Assembly (NCBI GenBank): GCA_028282185.1
Contig: JANQIJ010000095.1
Location: 1 to 14,865 of the forward strand
Direction: 5' to 3'
Length of the DNA: 14,865 nucleotides
From: Rhodospirillales bacterium
Lineage (GTDB): Bacteria > Pseudomonadota > Alphaproteobacteria > Rhodospirillales > Casp-alpha2
The stretch's first letter is position 1. Every line of letters begins with the position of its first letter. The position numbers were made by a program, and so were the translations under genes. Shown piece by piece: positions 7,766 to 14,114 of the stretch. The notes beneath the pieces are model-generated. The model was given only the letters and a program-made list of their open reading frames with translations. It searched no databases and was not told the origin of the DNA.

Positions 7766-8246
7766 ATCAGCCACCTGGCTCTGCGTCATCTTGCTGTTCA
7801 CCGGATGCGGGTTCCGGCCGCTGTACGGAACCCATGGCACGGTCAATGTTTCCGATGAACTGGCGCGGGTCGAAGTGGCGCAAATTCCGGACCGGATCGG
7901 ACAACAAGTCCGGAACGGGCTGCTGACGGCCTTGGCGCCGAGAGGCCCCAGCGAGTCGTCGGTCTACGTCTTGAGTGTCGCGTTGACCGAAGGCATTTCG
8001 GCGTTGGCAGTGAAAAAGTCGGCCTTTGCCACACGCGCCAACTTCCGCTTGACCGCCCGATACTCTCTGACCGAACGCACGACCGGGCGAACTTTGTTTA
8101 ACGGTTCAAGCACGAGCACCAGCGCGTTCAACATATTGGATTCAGAGTTCGCAACGCTTATGGCCGAAAATGGCGCAAAAGACCGCGCGATCAAGGACGT
8201 CGTCGAAGACATTCGCAATAAGCTCGCCGTCGCGGTCAACAGGTAG
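7752..8246 (+). CDS. lptE: LPS-assembly lipoprotein LptE
   Basis: A 164-residue outer-membrane lipoprotein that plugs the LptD barrel and helps insert lipopolysaccharide into the outer leaflet. The ATG at 7752 lies inside the end of leuS, with AGGAT 5 nt upstream. This start gives a clean signal peptide, [19 protein letters not shown], with the lipidated Cys at residue 19. The mature protein begins GFRPLYG, the hallmark of alphaproteobacterial LptE, and the remainder ([21 protein letters not shown], then [20 protein letters not shown]) fits the family's beta-rich fold and C-terminal helix. The longer open frame from 7605 would bury the signal peptide and is not used. holA follows after 17 nt. 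Low sequence conservation is normal here; the lipobox, the motif and the leuS/holA context carry the call. Confidence 0.93.
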   Translation: MLWLRSATWLCVILLFTGCGFRPLYGTHGTVNVSDELARVEVAQIPDRIGQQVRNGLLTALAPRGPSESSVYVLSVALTEGISALAVKKSAFATRANFRLTARYSLTERTTGRTLFNGSSTSTSAFNILDSEFATLMAENGAKDRAIKDVVEDIRNKLAVAVNR

Positions 8247-8263
8247 CGTCTGAAAGGGTTCCC

Positions 8264-9313
8264 ATGGTCAAGTTGGGCGCTCAGCAGATCGAACGCTACC
8301 TTGCGGCGCCCGGCGATTCCTACTTTGCCGTGCTTGTCTACGGGCCGGACCGGGGATTGGTCAAGGAGCGGCTCAATCGCCTGGAGACAGCCATTTTAGG
8401 CGCCGCCGACGATCCTTTTCGGCGCGTGGTTCTGAACGAATCCGTGTTCAGTGACGATGGCGGCCGGCTGTTGGTTGAAAGAGCGGAGATCGCTTTTGGC
8501 GGCGGCAGACGGGTCATACACGTGGTCGACGCGAGCGACCGCTCGGCAGCGGCGGTGGCGCGGGCGGCAGACGGCACCGGCGATGGCCTGATCCTGCTGC
8601 AGGGGGGGGATCTGGGCCCCAGGTCGAAATTACGAAAAGCTTGCGAGGTACACGAAGGAATTGCCGTTATTCCGTGTTACGGCGACGATCATCGGGCATT
8701 GGCGGGCGTGCTGCAATCGGCGCTGGAACGGGAAGGCCTTGCCATCGATGCCGATGCCCGGACGCTGATGCTTCAGAACCTGGGCCAGGATCGGAGTATT
8801 ACCCGCCAGGAGATTGAGAAATTGTTGCTTTTCAAGGCGTCGGCCCCGGGAACCGAGATCTCCGTTGAGGATGTATTGGCCTGTGTCGCCGAAGGCGGGG
8901 GTGCAGAAATACGGGATTTGGTGAGCACGGTAACCGCCGGGGATTTTTCCCGGGTCCCAGGACTGATGAACGCCGCCCTTGCCGAAGGGGGATCGAGCGT
9001 CGGCCTTTTACGGGCACTGCAACGGCATTTTCAGCGACTTCATCAAGCCACGGCGGCGATGGCGGCGGGCCTGTCCGCGGAACAAGCGGTCGCCGGATTG
9101 AAGCCGCCGGTGTTCTTTAAGGACAAACCCGGGTTCGTTCGAGCCCTCGGCATATGGTCCGACGCTAGGCTGGTCGAGGGCATGACCCTGTTGGTGGAAG
9201 CCGAGAGAGCATGCAAGAGCGGCCGTGGCTCGGATCGCGACATATGTGAACGGGCGGTGTTGCGGTTGACGCGCCTGACGAGAACCGCTTCAACCAGAAA
9301 AAATAAGCCATAG
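8264..9313 (+). CDS. holA: DNA polymerase III delta subunit
   Basis: The delta subunit is the wrench of the clamp loader: it binds and opens the beta sliding clamp during replication. The 349-residue length is usual. The AAA-like N-terminal domain is seen as YFAVLVYGPDRGLVKERLNRL, with no functional P-loop, as expected for delta. FRRVVLNESVF, GGRRVIHVVDASDR and ILLQGGDLGPRSKLRK follow, then the middle domain LMLQNLGQDRSITRQEIEKL and a helical C-terminal collar ending RLTRLTRTASTRKNKP. AAAGGG upstream of the ATG acts as ribosome binding site. It is the last gene of the leuS-lptE-holA run and converges with parB, only 9 nt separating the stop codons, so readthrough transcripts may overlap. The position next to parB is common in alphaproteobacteria. 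Confidence 0.94.
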   Translation: MVKLGAQQIERYLAAPGDSYFAVLVYGPDRGLVKERLNRLETAILGAADDPFRRVVLNESVFSDDGGRLLVERAEIAFGGGRRVIHVVDASDRSAAAVARAADGTGDGLILLQGGDLGPRSKLRKACEVHEGIAVIPCYGDDHRALAGVLQSALEREGLAIDADARTLMLQNLGQDRSITRQEIEKLLLFKASAPGTEISVEDVLACVAEGGGAEIRDLVSTVTAGDFSRVPGLMNAALAEGGSSVGLLRALQRHFQRLHQATAAMAAGLSAEQAVAGLKPPVFFKDKPGFVRALGIWSDARLVEGMTLLVEAERACKSGRGSDRDICERAVLRLTRLTRTASTRKNKP

Positions 9314-9322
9314 ATCTTGCGC

Positions 9323-10189
9323 TTAATTCCCGCTAGCGCGGGCAGCGCTGAGCCTATCCAGCAGGCCATCAAGCTGATCGAGTGATTTGTACTTGATGGT
9401 GACGCTGCCTGCAGGGCCCTTGGGCTTAATCGAGACCCGCAGACCGAGCATGCCGGTGAGGTCGGTCTCCAGGGCGCGAATATCCGGATCCTTGGCCGCG
9501 GCCGGCGTCTTTGCCGAACCTTTAGGTACGGGTTTCGCCTGGGCCAGTTGCTCCGTCTGACGGACATTCAATCCCTCCCGGATGACCTGATTTGCGGCGG
9601 TCTCCGGGTCGTCGAGCACGACGAGGGCGCGGCCGTGCCCGGCGGATAACGATCCATCGTCGATGAGCCGCTGGACTGGTTCCGGCAAAGACAGCAAGCG
9701 CAAGGTATTTGCGATATGGCTGCGGCTTTTGCCGACGGCGCGGGCAAGGGCCTCCTGGGTATGGTCGAACTCATCCATCAGGCGCTTAAGACCGTTGGCC
9801 TCTTCGACGGGTGACAGGTCTTCACGCTGGAGGTTCTCAACCAGGGCCGCTTCCAGTGTTTCGCGGTTTGATAAGGTCTTGATCAGGACCGGAACCTCAT
9901 GGCGTTGCGCCAATTGCGCGGCGCGCCAGCGGCGCTCGCCGGCGATGATTTCAAACTCTCCCGATCGGTCTGGATGGTCGCGAACGAGAATCGGTTGAAG
10001 GACGCCTAGTTCCTTGATTGACTGCGCGAGGTCCTTGAGGTCGTTTTCGACCATGGTCCGGCGGGGTTGATATTTTCCAGGGTGGAGTTTGGTGACAGGC
10101 ACCTCTTTCACACCGTCCTCTGCGCCGCCGGCGCCATCTCCAAGGAGTGCCGACAGGCCTCGGCCTAGGTTTCGACGCGCATCCGCCAT
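9323..10189 (-). CDS. parB: Chromosome-partitioning protein ParB
   Basis: ParB binds parS, spreads as a CTP-dependent clamp and works with ParA to move sister origins apart. From the ATG at 10189 it has 288 residues. Seen: an N-terminal ParA-interaction segment RRNLGRGLSALLGD (residues 5-18); KLHPGKYQPR and GVLQPILVR; the CTP-binding GERRWRA at 84-90; ENLQREDLSPVEEA at 118-131; a helix-turn-helix TQEALARAVGKSRSHIANTL at 144-163; SAGHGRAL at 182-189; and a C-terminal dimerisation domain ending LDGLLDRLSAARASGN. The frame is open further upstream, but 10189 has GGAG 7 nt before it and matches the family N-terminus. parA ends 2 nt earlier, so the genes are surely coupled. Two perfect parS sites, its expected target, lie 1.6 and 3.7 kb upstream in the same operon region. 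Confidence 0.96.
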   Translation of the reverse strand: MADARRNLGRGLSALLGDGAGGAEDGVKEVPVTKLHPGKYQPRRTMVENDLKDLAQSIKELGVLQPILVRDHPDRSGEFEIIAGERRWRAAQLAQRHEVPVLIKTLSNRETLEAALVENLQREDLSPVEEANGLKRLMDEFDHTQEALARAVGKSRSHIANTLRLLSLPEPVQRLIDDGSLSAGHGRALVVLDDPETAANQVIREGLNVRQTEQLAQAKPVPKGSAKTPAAAKDPDIRALETDLTGMLGLRVSIKPKGPAGSVTIKYKSLDQLDGLLDRLSAARASGN

Positions 10190-10191
10190 GG

Positions 10192-11094
10192 TTATGCTCC
10201 TGGCGCCAATCCGGCGAGGTGACGCTCGCGGTCGATGATCTCGCTGGCAAGGCTCAAATAGGCGCGCGATCCGGCGCAAGCGGTATCGTAGACGATCACC
10301 GGGCGGCCGTGGGACGGTGCCTCTGAGACCCGCACGTTCCGCGGTATAACGGTCCGATAAACCTTTTCACCGAAATGCTCACGCACATCGTTGGCAACCA
10401 TGCCGGACAGATTGTTACGTTGATCAAACATCGTAAGGACGATGCCCTGGATATCAAGGGTCGGATTATACGAATGCTTGACTAGCTCAATGGTTTGCAA
10501 TAATTGGGCGATTCCCTCAAGCGCAAAGAATTCGCATTGCAACGGAACCAAAACGGCTTGTGACGAAACGAGGGCGTTGATGGTCAGTAAGCCCAACGCC
10601 GGTGGACAATCGATGAGCAGATAATCGAAGGGGCCGGCAGCGGATTCGAGGGCTCTTTTAAGGAACGACTCCCGACCCGGTTCGTTGACCAACTCGACCT
10701 CAATGCCGGACAGATCCATGCCTGACGGCACGATGGACAGGTTGGGAATTTCCGTGGGCAGGGTGCAATCAGCCACCACCGCCCGATGGATGAGGAGATC
10801 ATAGGATGTTTGCCGGCGGTCGCCGCGCGCAATGCCCAGCCCCGTGCTGGCATTGCCCTGCGGATCGAGGTCAATGATCAGAACGCGATGGCCGATCGCC
10901 GATAATGCGGTCCCCAAATTTATCGCGGTCGTGGTCTTGCCGACACCCCCCTTCTGATTGGCCACGGCGATAACTCGGGGCTCGGTCACCGCATGCCTAA
11001 GGGCACCGGCGGGCTCATCCGCGGGCGCTGCATTCGACGCCGCAGGATCCTTGGTCGATTCGGATCCAGCGGATGCGATTTGGGATTCAGTCAT
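10192..11094 (-). CDS. parA: Chromosome-partitioning ATPase ParA (Soj family)
   Basis: A Walker-type cytoskeletal ATPase that binds DNA non-specifically as an ATP dimer and is released by ParB, pulling parS complexes apart. From the ATG at 11094 it has 300 residues. The first 38 are an Ala/Ser/Pro-rich tail. The deviant Walker A box is NQKGGVGKTTTAINLG with signature lysine K48 and P-loop K53. LIIDLDPQGNASTGLG is Walker A', IVPSGMDLSGIE and YLLIDCPPALGLLT (Walker B) follow, then VLVPLQCEFFALEG and VRVSEAPSHGRPV near the C-terminus. A TTG at 11106 in the same frame would add four residues; I prefer the ATG, which overlaps the rsmG stop by 8 nt. With parB 2 nt downstream this is a compact rsmG-parA-parB unit, the classic arrangement near bacterial origins. 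It is the chromosomal type, not a plasmid ParA. Confidence 0.96.
   Translation of the reverse strand: MTESQIASAGSESTKDPAASNAAPADEPAGALRHAVTEPRVIAVANQKGGVGKTTTAINLGTALSAIGHRVLIIDLDPQGNASTGLGIARGDRRQTSYDLLIHRAVVADCTLPTEIPNLSIVPSGMDLSGIEVELVNEPGRESFLKRALESAAGPFDYLLIDCPPALGLLTINALVSSQAVLVPLQCEFFALEGIAQLLQTIELVKHSYNPTLDIQGIVLTMFDQRNNLSGMVANDVREHFGEKVYRTVIPRNVRVSEAPSHGRPVIVYDTACAGSRAYLSLASEIIDRERHLAGLAPGA
10197..10200 (-). promoter_or_regulatory. parB ribosome binding site inside the parA end
   Basis: GGAG lies in the last sense codons of parA, 7 nt before the parB ATG at 10189. It settles the parB start and implies translational coupling of the two genes. Confidence 0.7.
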
Positions 11095-11728
11095 CTCTAG
11101 GCTCAATGTCGCTGATCATCAGGACCACACCCTCTGGATCGCTCAAACTTTGGTGTGTTTCGGCGCTGAGTGTCCAATCAATCCGGCCCTGGGTCAATTC
11201 CTCATCCATTGTCCGGCCCTTTAAGATCAAGAGTTTTCCACTGGTTGCTAACAGGTAGTGGGCCAAGGGCAGAAGTCTGGGGAGGGGCGCAAGAGCACGG
11301 CAGACGATGACATCGTATCCACCGGAAGGCAACGCCTCAGCCCGACGGCGGACAATCCGCGCGCTGGCGCTTAGGGCTCGCCGGGCTTCGGTTAGGAAGG
11401 CCGCCTTGCGCGCATCGCTCTCGATCAAATCGACGTCGCGAACACCAAGGACCGATAGGACCAATCCCGGCAAGCCGGCGCCGGAACCGAGATCGGCGAT
11501 GCGGCCGACGGATTCTGGCAAATGACGGCGCAGTTGGCCGCAATCGAGAATATGGCGGCGCCAGGGGTCGTCCAGGGTCGTTCGGCCGACCAGATTGATC
11601 CGCCGTTGCCATTTGCTCAACAACTCGAGGTAGAGCGATAGGCTTGCGGTCTCAGCCGGCGCGAGCCCCAAGACGGTTGCCGCTTCGGTCGCGGACATTG
11701 GCGAGGGGCGCATCTCGGTACCGCTCAT
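11087..11728 (-). CDS. rsmG: 16S rRNA G527 N7-methyltransferase (RsmG/GidB)
   Basis: RsmG methylates N7 of G527 in the 530 loop of 16S rRNA, using S-adenosylmethionine; loss gives low-level streptomycin resistance in other bacteria. The 213-residue length is normal. Motifs: LLSKWQRRINLVGRT in the N-terminal helix region, RHILDCGQL, the SAM-binding loop IADLGSGAGLPGLVLS, VDLIESDARKAAFLTEA (acidic residue contacting the SAM ribose), YDVIVCRALAPL, and GKLLILKGR. The ATG at 11728 is the first of three in-frame ATGs (residues 1, 6 and 11); no strong Shine-Dalgarno is visible before any of them, which fits coupling to the short ORF ending in an ATGA overlap here. It follows mnmG after 119 nt that hold parS and overlaps parA by 8 nt. 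Confidence 0.95.
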   Translation of the reverse strand: MSGTEMRPSPMSATEAATVLGLAPAETASLSLYLELLSKWQRRINLVGRTTLDDPWRRHILDCGQLRRHLPESVGRIADLGSGAGLPGLVLSVLGVRDVDLIESDARKAAFLTEARRALSASARIVRRRAEALPSGGYDVIVCRALAPLPRLLPLAHYLLATSGKLLILKGRTMDEELTQGRIDWTLSAETHQSLSDPEGVVLMISDIEPRDD

Positions 11729-11844
11729 GATCGGGCGCGGGCAATATGGCCAGCGCGCCGCCCTAAGGCAGGCTGGTCGGCGCCGGGCAGCCGCGCCAAC
11801 CTGGGCAGCGAATCAACCCGATGCAATTGTTTCACGTGAAACAT
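11725..11844 (-). CDS. Possible 39-codon leader ORF starting inside parS
   Basis: On the minus strand the parS palindrome is preceded by an A, so it begins with ATG and reads MFHVKQ. That frame stays open for 39 codons (MFHVKQLHRVDSLPRLARLP and on to a C-terminus ARARS) and stops at a TGA sharing ATGA with the rsmG start. It starts 4 nt past the mnmG stop region, so it bridges the whole mnmG-rsmG gap. The peptide is Arg/Pro/Leu-rich with no motif I know. It may be a coupling leader for rsmG, an out-of-frame former N-terminus of rsmG, or chance. No good ribosome binding site is visible upstream (TAGAAC). Confidence 0.25.
   Translation of the reverse strand: MFHVKQLHRVDSLPRLARLPGADQPALGRRAGHIARARS
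11828..11843. promoter_or_regulatory. parS: parS site 1 (ParB-binding palindrome)
   Basis: TGTTTCACGTGAAACA, a perfect 16-bp palindrome identical to the conserved chromosomal parS consensus. It lies in the mnmG-rsmG gap, 4 nt past the mnmG stop codon and about 1.6 kb from parB. Confidence 0.97.
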
Positions 11845-11847
11845 GTT

Positions 11848-13731
11848 CTACGGGACAGCCGACGCATCCCCACGACGAATCCGGCCCAGCAGGATGGTCA
11901 GGGCGGCGGCAGTCACCCCGGGTATGCGGGCCGCGGCGGCGAGTGTCGCAGGCCGCGCCGCGGTCAGTTTTTCCCGGACCTCGGTCGATAGTCCCGAGAG
12001 GGCGCTGTAATCCAGGTCCTCCGGGATCTCCAGGTTCGCATCCCGCCTGAACGCGGATATGTCCGCCTCCTGACGGACCAAGTACTGACTGTAGCGGGCC
12101 TCGATGGCCAACTGGTTTGAGTCGGCGGGGTCCAGATTGGCAACCTCCGGCCAAATCCGTGTAATGTCGTCGAGCCCGATGTTTGGATAGGACAATAGCG
12201 TCCAGGCCGACCGTCGGACCCCATCTTGATTGACTCGAACCCCCGCCGCCCGCAAGGCCGTGGGCGTCGAAGCAAGGTCTTGCAGCAACCTGCGCCCCTG
12301 CGCAAGGCGCGCCGATTTCGCGGCAAAGGCGGCGGCTCGGTCCGCCGCGATACAACCAATCATCTGGCCCTTGGGCGTTAAGCGCTGGTCGGCGTTGTCG
12401 GCCCGCAGAGAGAGACGATACTCGGCACGCGAGGAGAACATGCGATAGGGCTCCTGCGCCCCGAGGGTCACCAGGTCGTCAATCATCACGCCCAGATATC
12501 CGTCGGCCCGATCCACGATGAACCTGTCGGCACCGCCGCCCGCGCGCAGCGCCGCGTTGACCCCGGCCACGAGGCCTTGTGCGGCGGCCTCTTCGTACCC
12601 CGTGGTGCCGTTGATCTGTCCCGCGAGAAACAGGCCGGGAACGGCCAGGGTTTCAAGAGTTGGGGCCAGTTGGCGGGGATCGATAAAGTCGTATTCGATG
12701 GCGTATCCATGGCGAATAACGCGGGCCTCTTCCAGGCCTGGTATGGTCTTGAGGAAAGCTTCCTGGACGGCCTGGGGCAAAGAGGTGGAAATGCCATTGG
12801 GATAAACGGTTGGATCGTCCAGACCTTCCGGCTCCAAGAAGATCTGGTGCCGGGGCCGCTCGGCGAAACGCACCACCTTGTCCTCGATCGATGGACAATA
12901 ACGCGGGCCACTGCTTTGGATTTGACCCGAGTAGATGGGTGCCCGGTCAATGTTCTCCTGAATAACGGCGTGGGTCGCAGGTGTCGTTTCAGTGATGTGG
13001 CAATCGATTTGCGGCTGCGTGATGGCGGCCGTCAAATAGGAAAACGGGACGGGCGGGACATCGCCTTTCTGGACGTCCAGGTCGCGCCACTTGATCGTGC
13101 GGCCATCAAGACGGGGCGGCGTTCCGGTTTTCAGGCGTCCGAGACGGAAGCCAAGGCGCTCGAAAGTCAATGACAGGGCAATGGCCGGCTTGTCACCGAC
13201 CCGGCCGCCAGGAATCCGCGCTTCGCCCATGTGAATCACGCCACGCAAAAACGTGCCCGTGGTGATGACCACGCTGGGCGCCGCATAATGGCGTCCATCC
13301 TGCGTCATTATCCCACGAACGCAACCGCCGTCATCAAGCAGCAGGTCGTCAACCCCTGCCTCCAGGACTGTCAACCCCGCCTGCTCGGCCAGCAACGCCT
13401 GAACGGCCAGACGATACAAAACCCGATCCGCCTGCGCGCGGGGGCCCCATACCGCCGGCCCCTTGCTGCGATTCAACATGCGAAATTGGATACCGCCGCG
13501 ATCGATGGCCCGCGCCATAATCCCACCAAGGGCGTCAACCTCGCGGACAAGTTGACCCTTGGCGAGGCCGCCGATCGCCGGATTACAGGACATCTCCCCA
13601 ATCGTCGCGGCTTTATGGGTCAGCAAGAGTGTCGTCGCGCCCATGCGGGCCGCCGCGGCGGCGGCCTCGGTACCCGCATGTCCGCCACCAACCACGATTA
13701 CATCCCAAAAATTATCCGCAAAATCCGCCAT
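11848..13731 (-). CDS. mnmG: tRNA uridine-5-carboxymethylaminomethyl modification enzyme MnmG (GidA)
   Basis: MnmG is the FAD- and NADH-using partner of MnmE; together they install the (carboxymethyl)aminomethyl group on U34 of several tRNAs using methylene-tetrahydrofolate. From the ATG at 13731 it has 627 residues, the usual length. Seen: FAD Rossmann motif [15 protein letters not shown] (10-24); [14 protein letters not shown] with conserved C49; [44 protein letters not shown] with the second conserved cysteine C279; [36 protein letters not shown]; and [19 protein letters not shown]. The C-terminal helical domain is complete. The frame is open to 13845, but that extension lacks family features. 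No Shine-Dalgarno precedes 13731; a promoter just upstream suggests a leaderless message. Partner mnmE lies upstream beyond a 379-nt gap. Confidence 0.96.
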   Translation of the reverse strand: MADFADNFWDVIVVGGGHAGTEAAAAAARMGATTLLLTHKAATIGEMSCNPAIGGLAKGQLVREVDALGGIMARAIDRGGIQFRMLNRSKGPAVWGPRAQADRVLYRLAVQALLAEQAGLTVLEAGVDDLLLDDGGCVRGIMTQDGRHYAAPSVVITTGTFLRGVIHMGEARIPGGRVGDKPAIALSLTFERLGFRLGRLKTGTPPRLDGRTIKWRDLDVQKGDVPPVPFSYLTAAITQPQIDCHITETTPATHAVIQENIDRAPIYSGQIQSSGPRYCPSIEDKVVRFAERPRHQIFLEPEGLDDPTVYPNGISTSLPQAVQEAFLKTIPGLEEARVIRHGYAIEYDFIDPRQLAPTLETLAVPGLFLAGQINGTTGYEEAAAQGLVAGVNAALRAGGGADRFIVDRADGYLGVMIDDLVTLGAQEPYRMFSSRAEYRLSLRADNADQRLTPKGQMIGCIAADRAAAFAAKSARLAQGRRLLQDLASTPTALRAAGVRVNQDGVRRSAWTLLSYPNIGLDDITRIWPEVANLDPADSNQLAIEARYSQYLVRQEADISAFRRDANLEIPEDLDYSALSGLSTEVREKLTAARPATLAAAARIPGVTAAALTILLGRIRRGDASAVP

Positions 13732-13738
13732 GGCGGGA

Positions 13739-13767
13739 AATCTAGTTATGCCGCCTGGGGCTGTCAA
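13739..13767 (-). promoter_or_regulatory. Candidate sigma-70-type promoter of mnmG
   Basis: On the minus strand TTGACA (13767-13762) is followed after exactly 17 nt by TAGATT (13744-13739), which matches TATAAT at four of six positions. The expected start of transcription, 7-8 nt past the -10, falls on 13732 or 13731, that is at the mnmG ATG itself. This suggests a leaderless or nearly leaderless mnmG mRNA, in line with the missing Shine-Dalgarno. Confidence 0.5.
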
Positions 13768-13937
13768 ACGGACATTCATAGCTCCAGACAACGGGCCCAT
13801 GGCCGCCCTCGCCACCCCACTTCGCAGCGGTCGGCGGAACGCCAACGGTCATTCCGATGATTTCAGTATCCGGAAGCCGCAGCCCTTCTCCCAAGAGGCC
13901 TCATTGAAAACGCGGACTTCGACCGTCGCTCGAGAAA

Positions 13938-13953
13938 TGTTTCACGTGAAACA
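13938..13953. promoter_or_regulatory. parS: parS site 2 (ParB-binding palindrome)
   Basis: A second perfect TGTTTCACGTGAAACA, in the mnmE-mnmG gap about 170 nt upstream of the mnmG -35. With one flanking A and AT it shares 19 nt with site 1 read on the opposite strand, so the two sites are inverted relative to each other, 2110 bp apart. ParB loading here could affect the mnmG promoter. Confidence 0.97.
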
Positions 13954-13990
13954 ATCGGTCGCCTGACTGCTCGACAGACCAACCAAAAGA

Positions 13991-14110
13991 TCGAAGTTTA
14001 TATTTTCGTTATTTACTACGATCATTCATCTAAATTAATCCATGATAATTGTAATATAAAAGACCATATACACCATATATTCAGTGCAATTAGCACAACA
14101 AAAAATAAGA
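13991..14110. other. AT-rich island (about 25% G+C) between mnmE and mnmG
   Basis: I count 30 G or C among these 120 bases, against about 60% around it. The block starts about 40 nt beyond parS 2 and runs to the mnmE stop codon. It contains a 7-nt direct repeat CCATATA (2 nt apart, about 14064-14079) and a small dyad GTGC-AATTA-GCAC (14084-14096). I see no consensus DnaA box (TTATNCACA), no CtrA pair and no clear terminator. Part of it is covered by a small open frame. The remaining gap (13732-13990) holds the mnmG promoter and parS 2 and nothing else I can name. Confidence 0.85.
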
Positions 14111-14114
14111 TCAT
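14022..14114 (-). CDS. Possible 30-residue hydrophobic small protein coupled to mnmE
   Basis: The ATG at 14114 shares ATGA with the mnmE stop codon (TGA at 14113-14111), the usual geometry of stop-start coupling. The frame runs 30 codons to a TGA. The peptide begins MILFFVVLIALNIWCIWSFI and ends SWINLDE: about 20 uninterrupted apolar residues, enough for one membrane span, then a short polar, acidic tail. TTGGAAAATG at the mnmE end offers at most a weak GGA ribosome binding site. I know no family for it. Against it: AT-rich DNA read in a T-rich frame tends to code for Leu, Phe and Ile, so hydrophobicity alone proves little. For it: at this composition a stop is expected roughly every 11 codons. 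Confidence 0.3.
   Translation of the reverse strand: MILFFVVLIALNIWCIWSFILQLSWINLDE

Noticed and set aside
9329..9342. Bidirectional terminator between holA and parB
   Set aside because: The 5-bp stem is inside parB coding sequence and neither strand has a T-tract after it.
11813..12355. Long minus-strand and plus-strand frames across mnmG (for example 11813-12355 and 12577-13173)
   Set aside because: They are alternative frames of mnmG, with Arg/Pro/Gly-rich shadow composition and no recognisable motifs.
13732..13845. N-terminal extension of MnmG, including an ATG at 13779 preceded by GGAG
   Set aside because: GGAG is only 2 nt from that ATG, the extra residues have no MnmG features, and a good promoter lies within this stretch.
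13991..14110. A complete oriC in the AT-rich island
   Set aside because: No match to TTATNCACA in the island; the closest motif nearby, TTATCCGCA at 13712-13720, is a single one-mismatch copy inside mnmG coding sequence. AT-richness alone is not enough.
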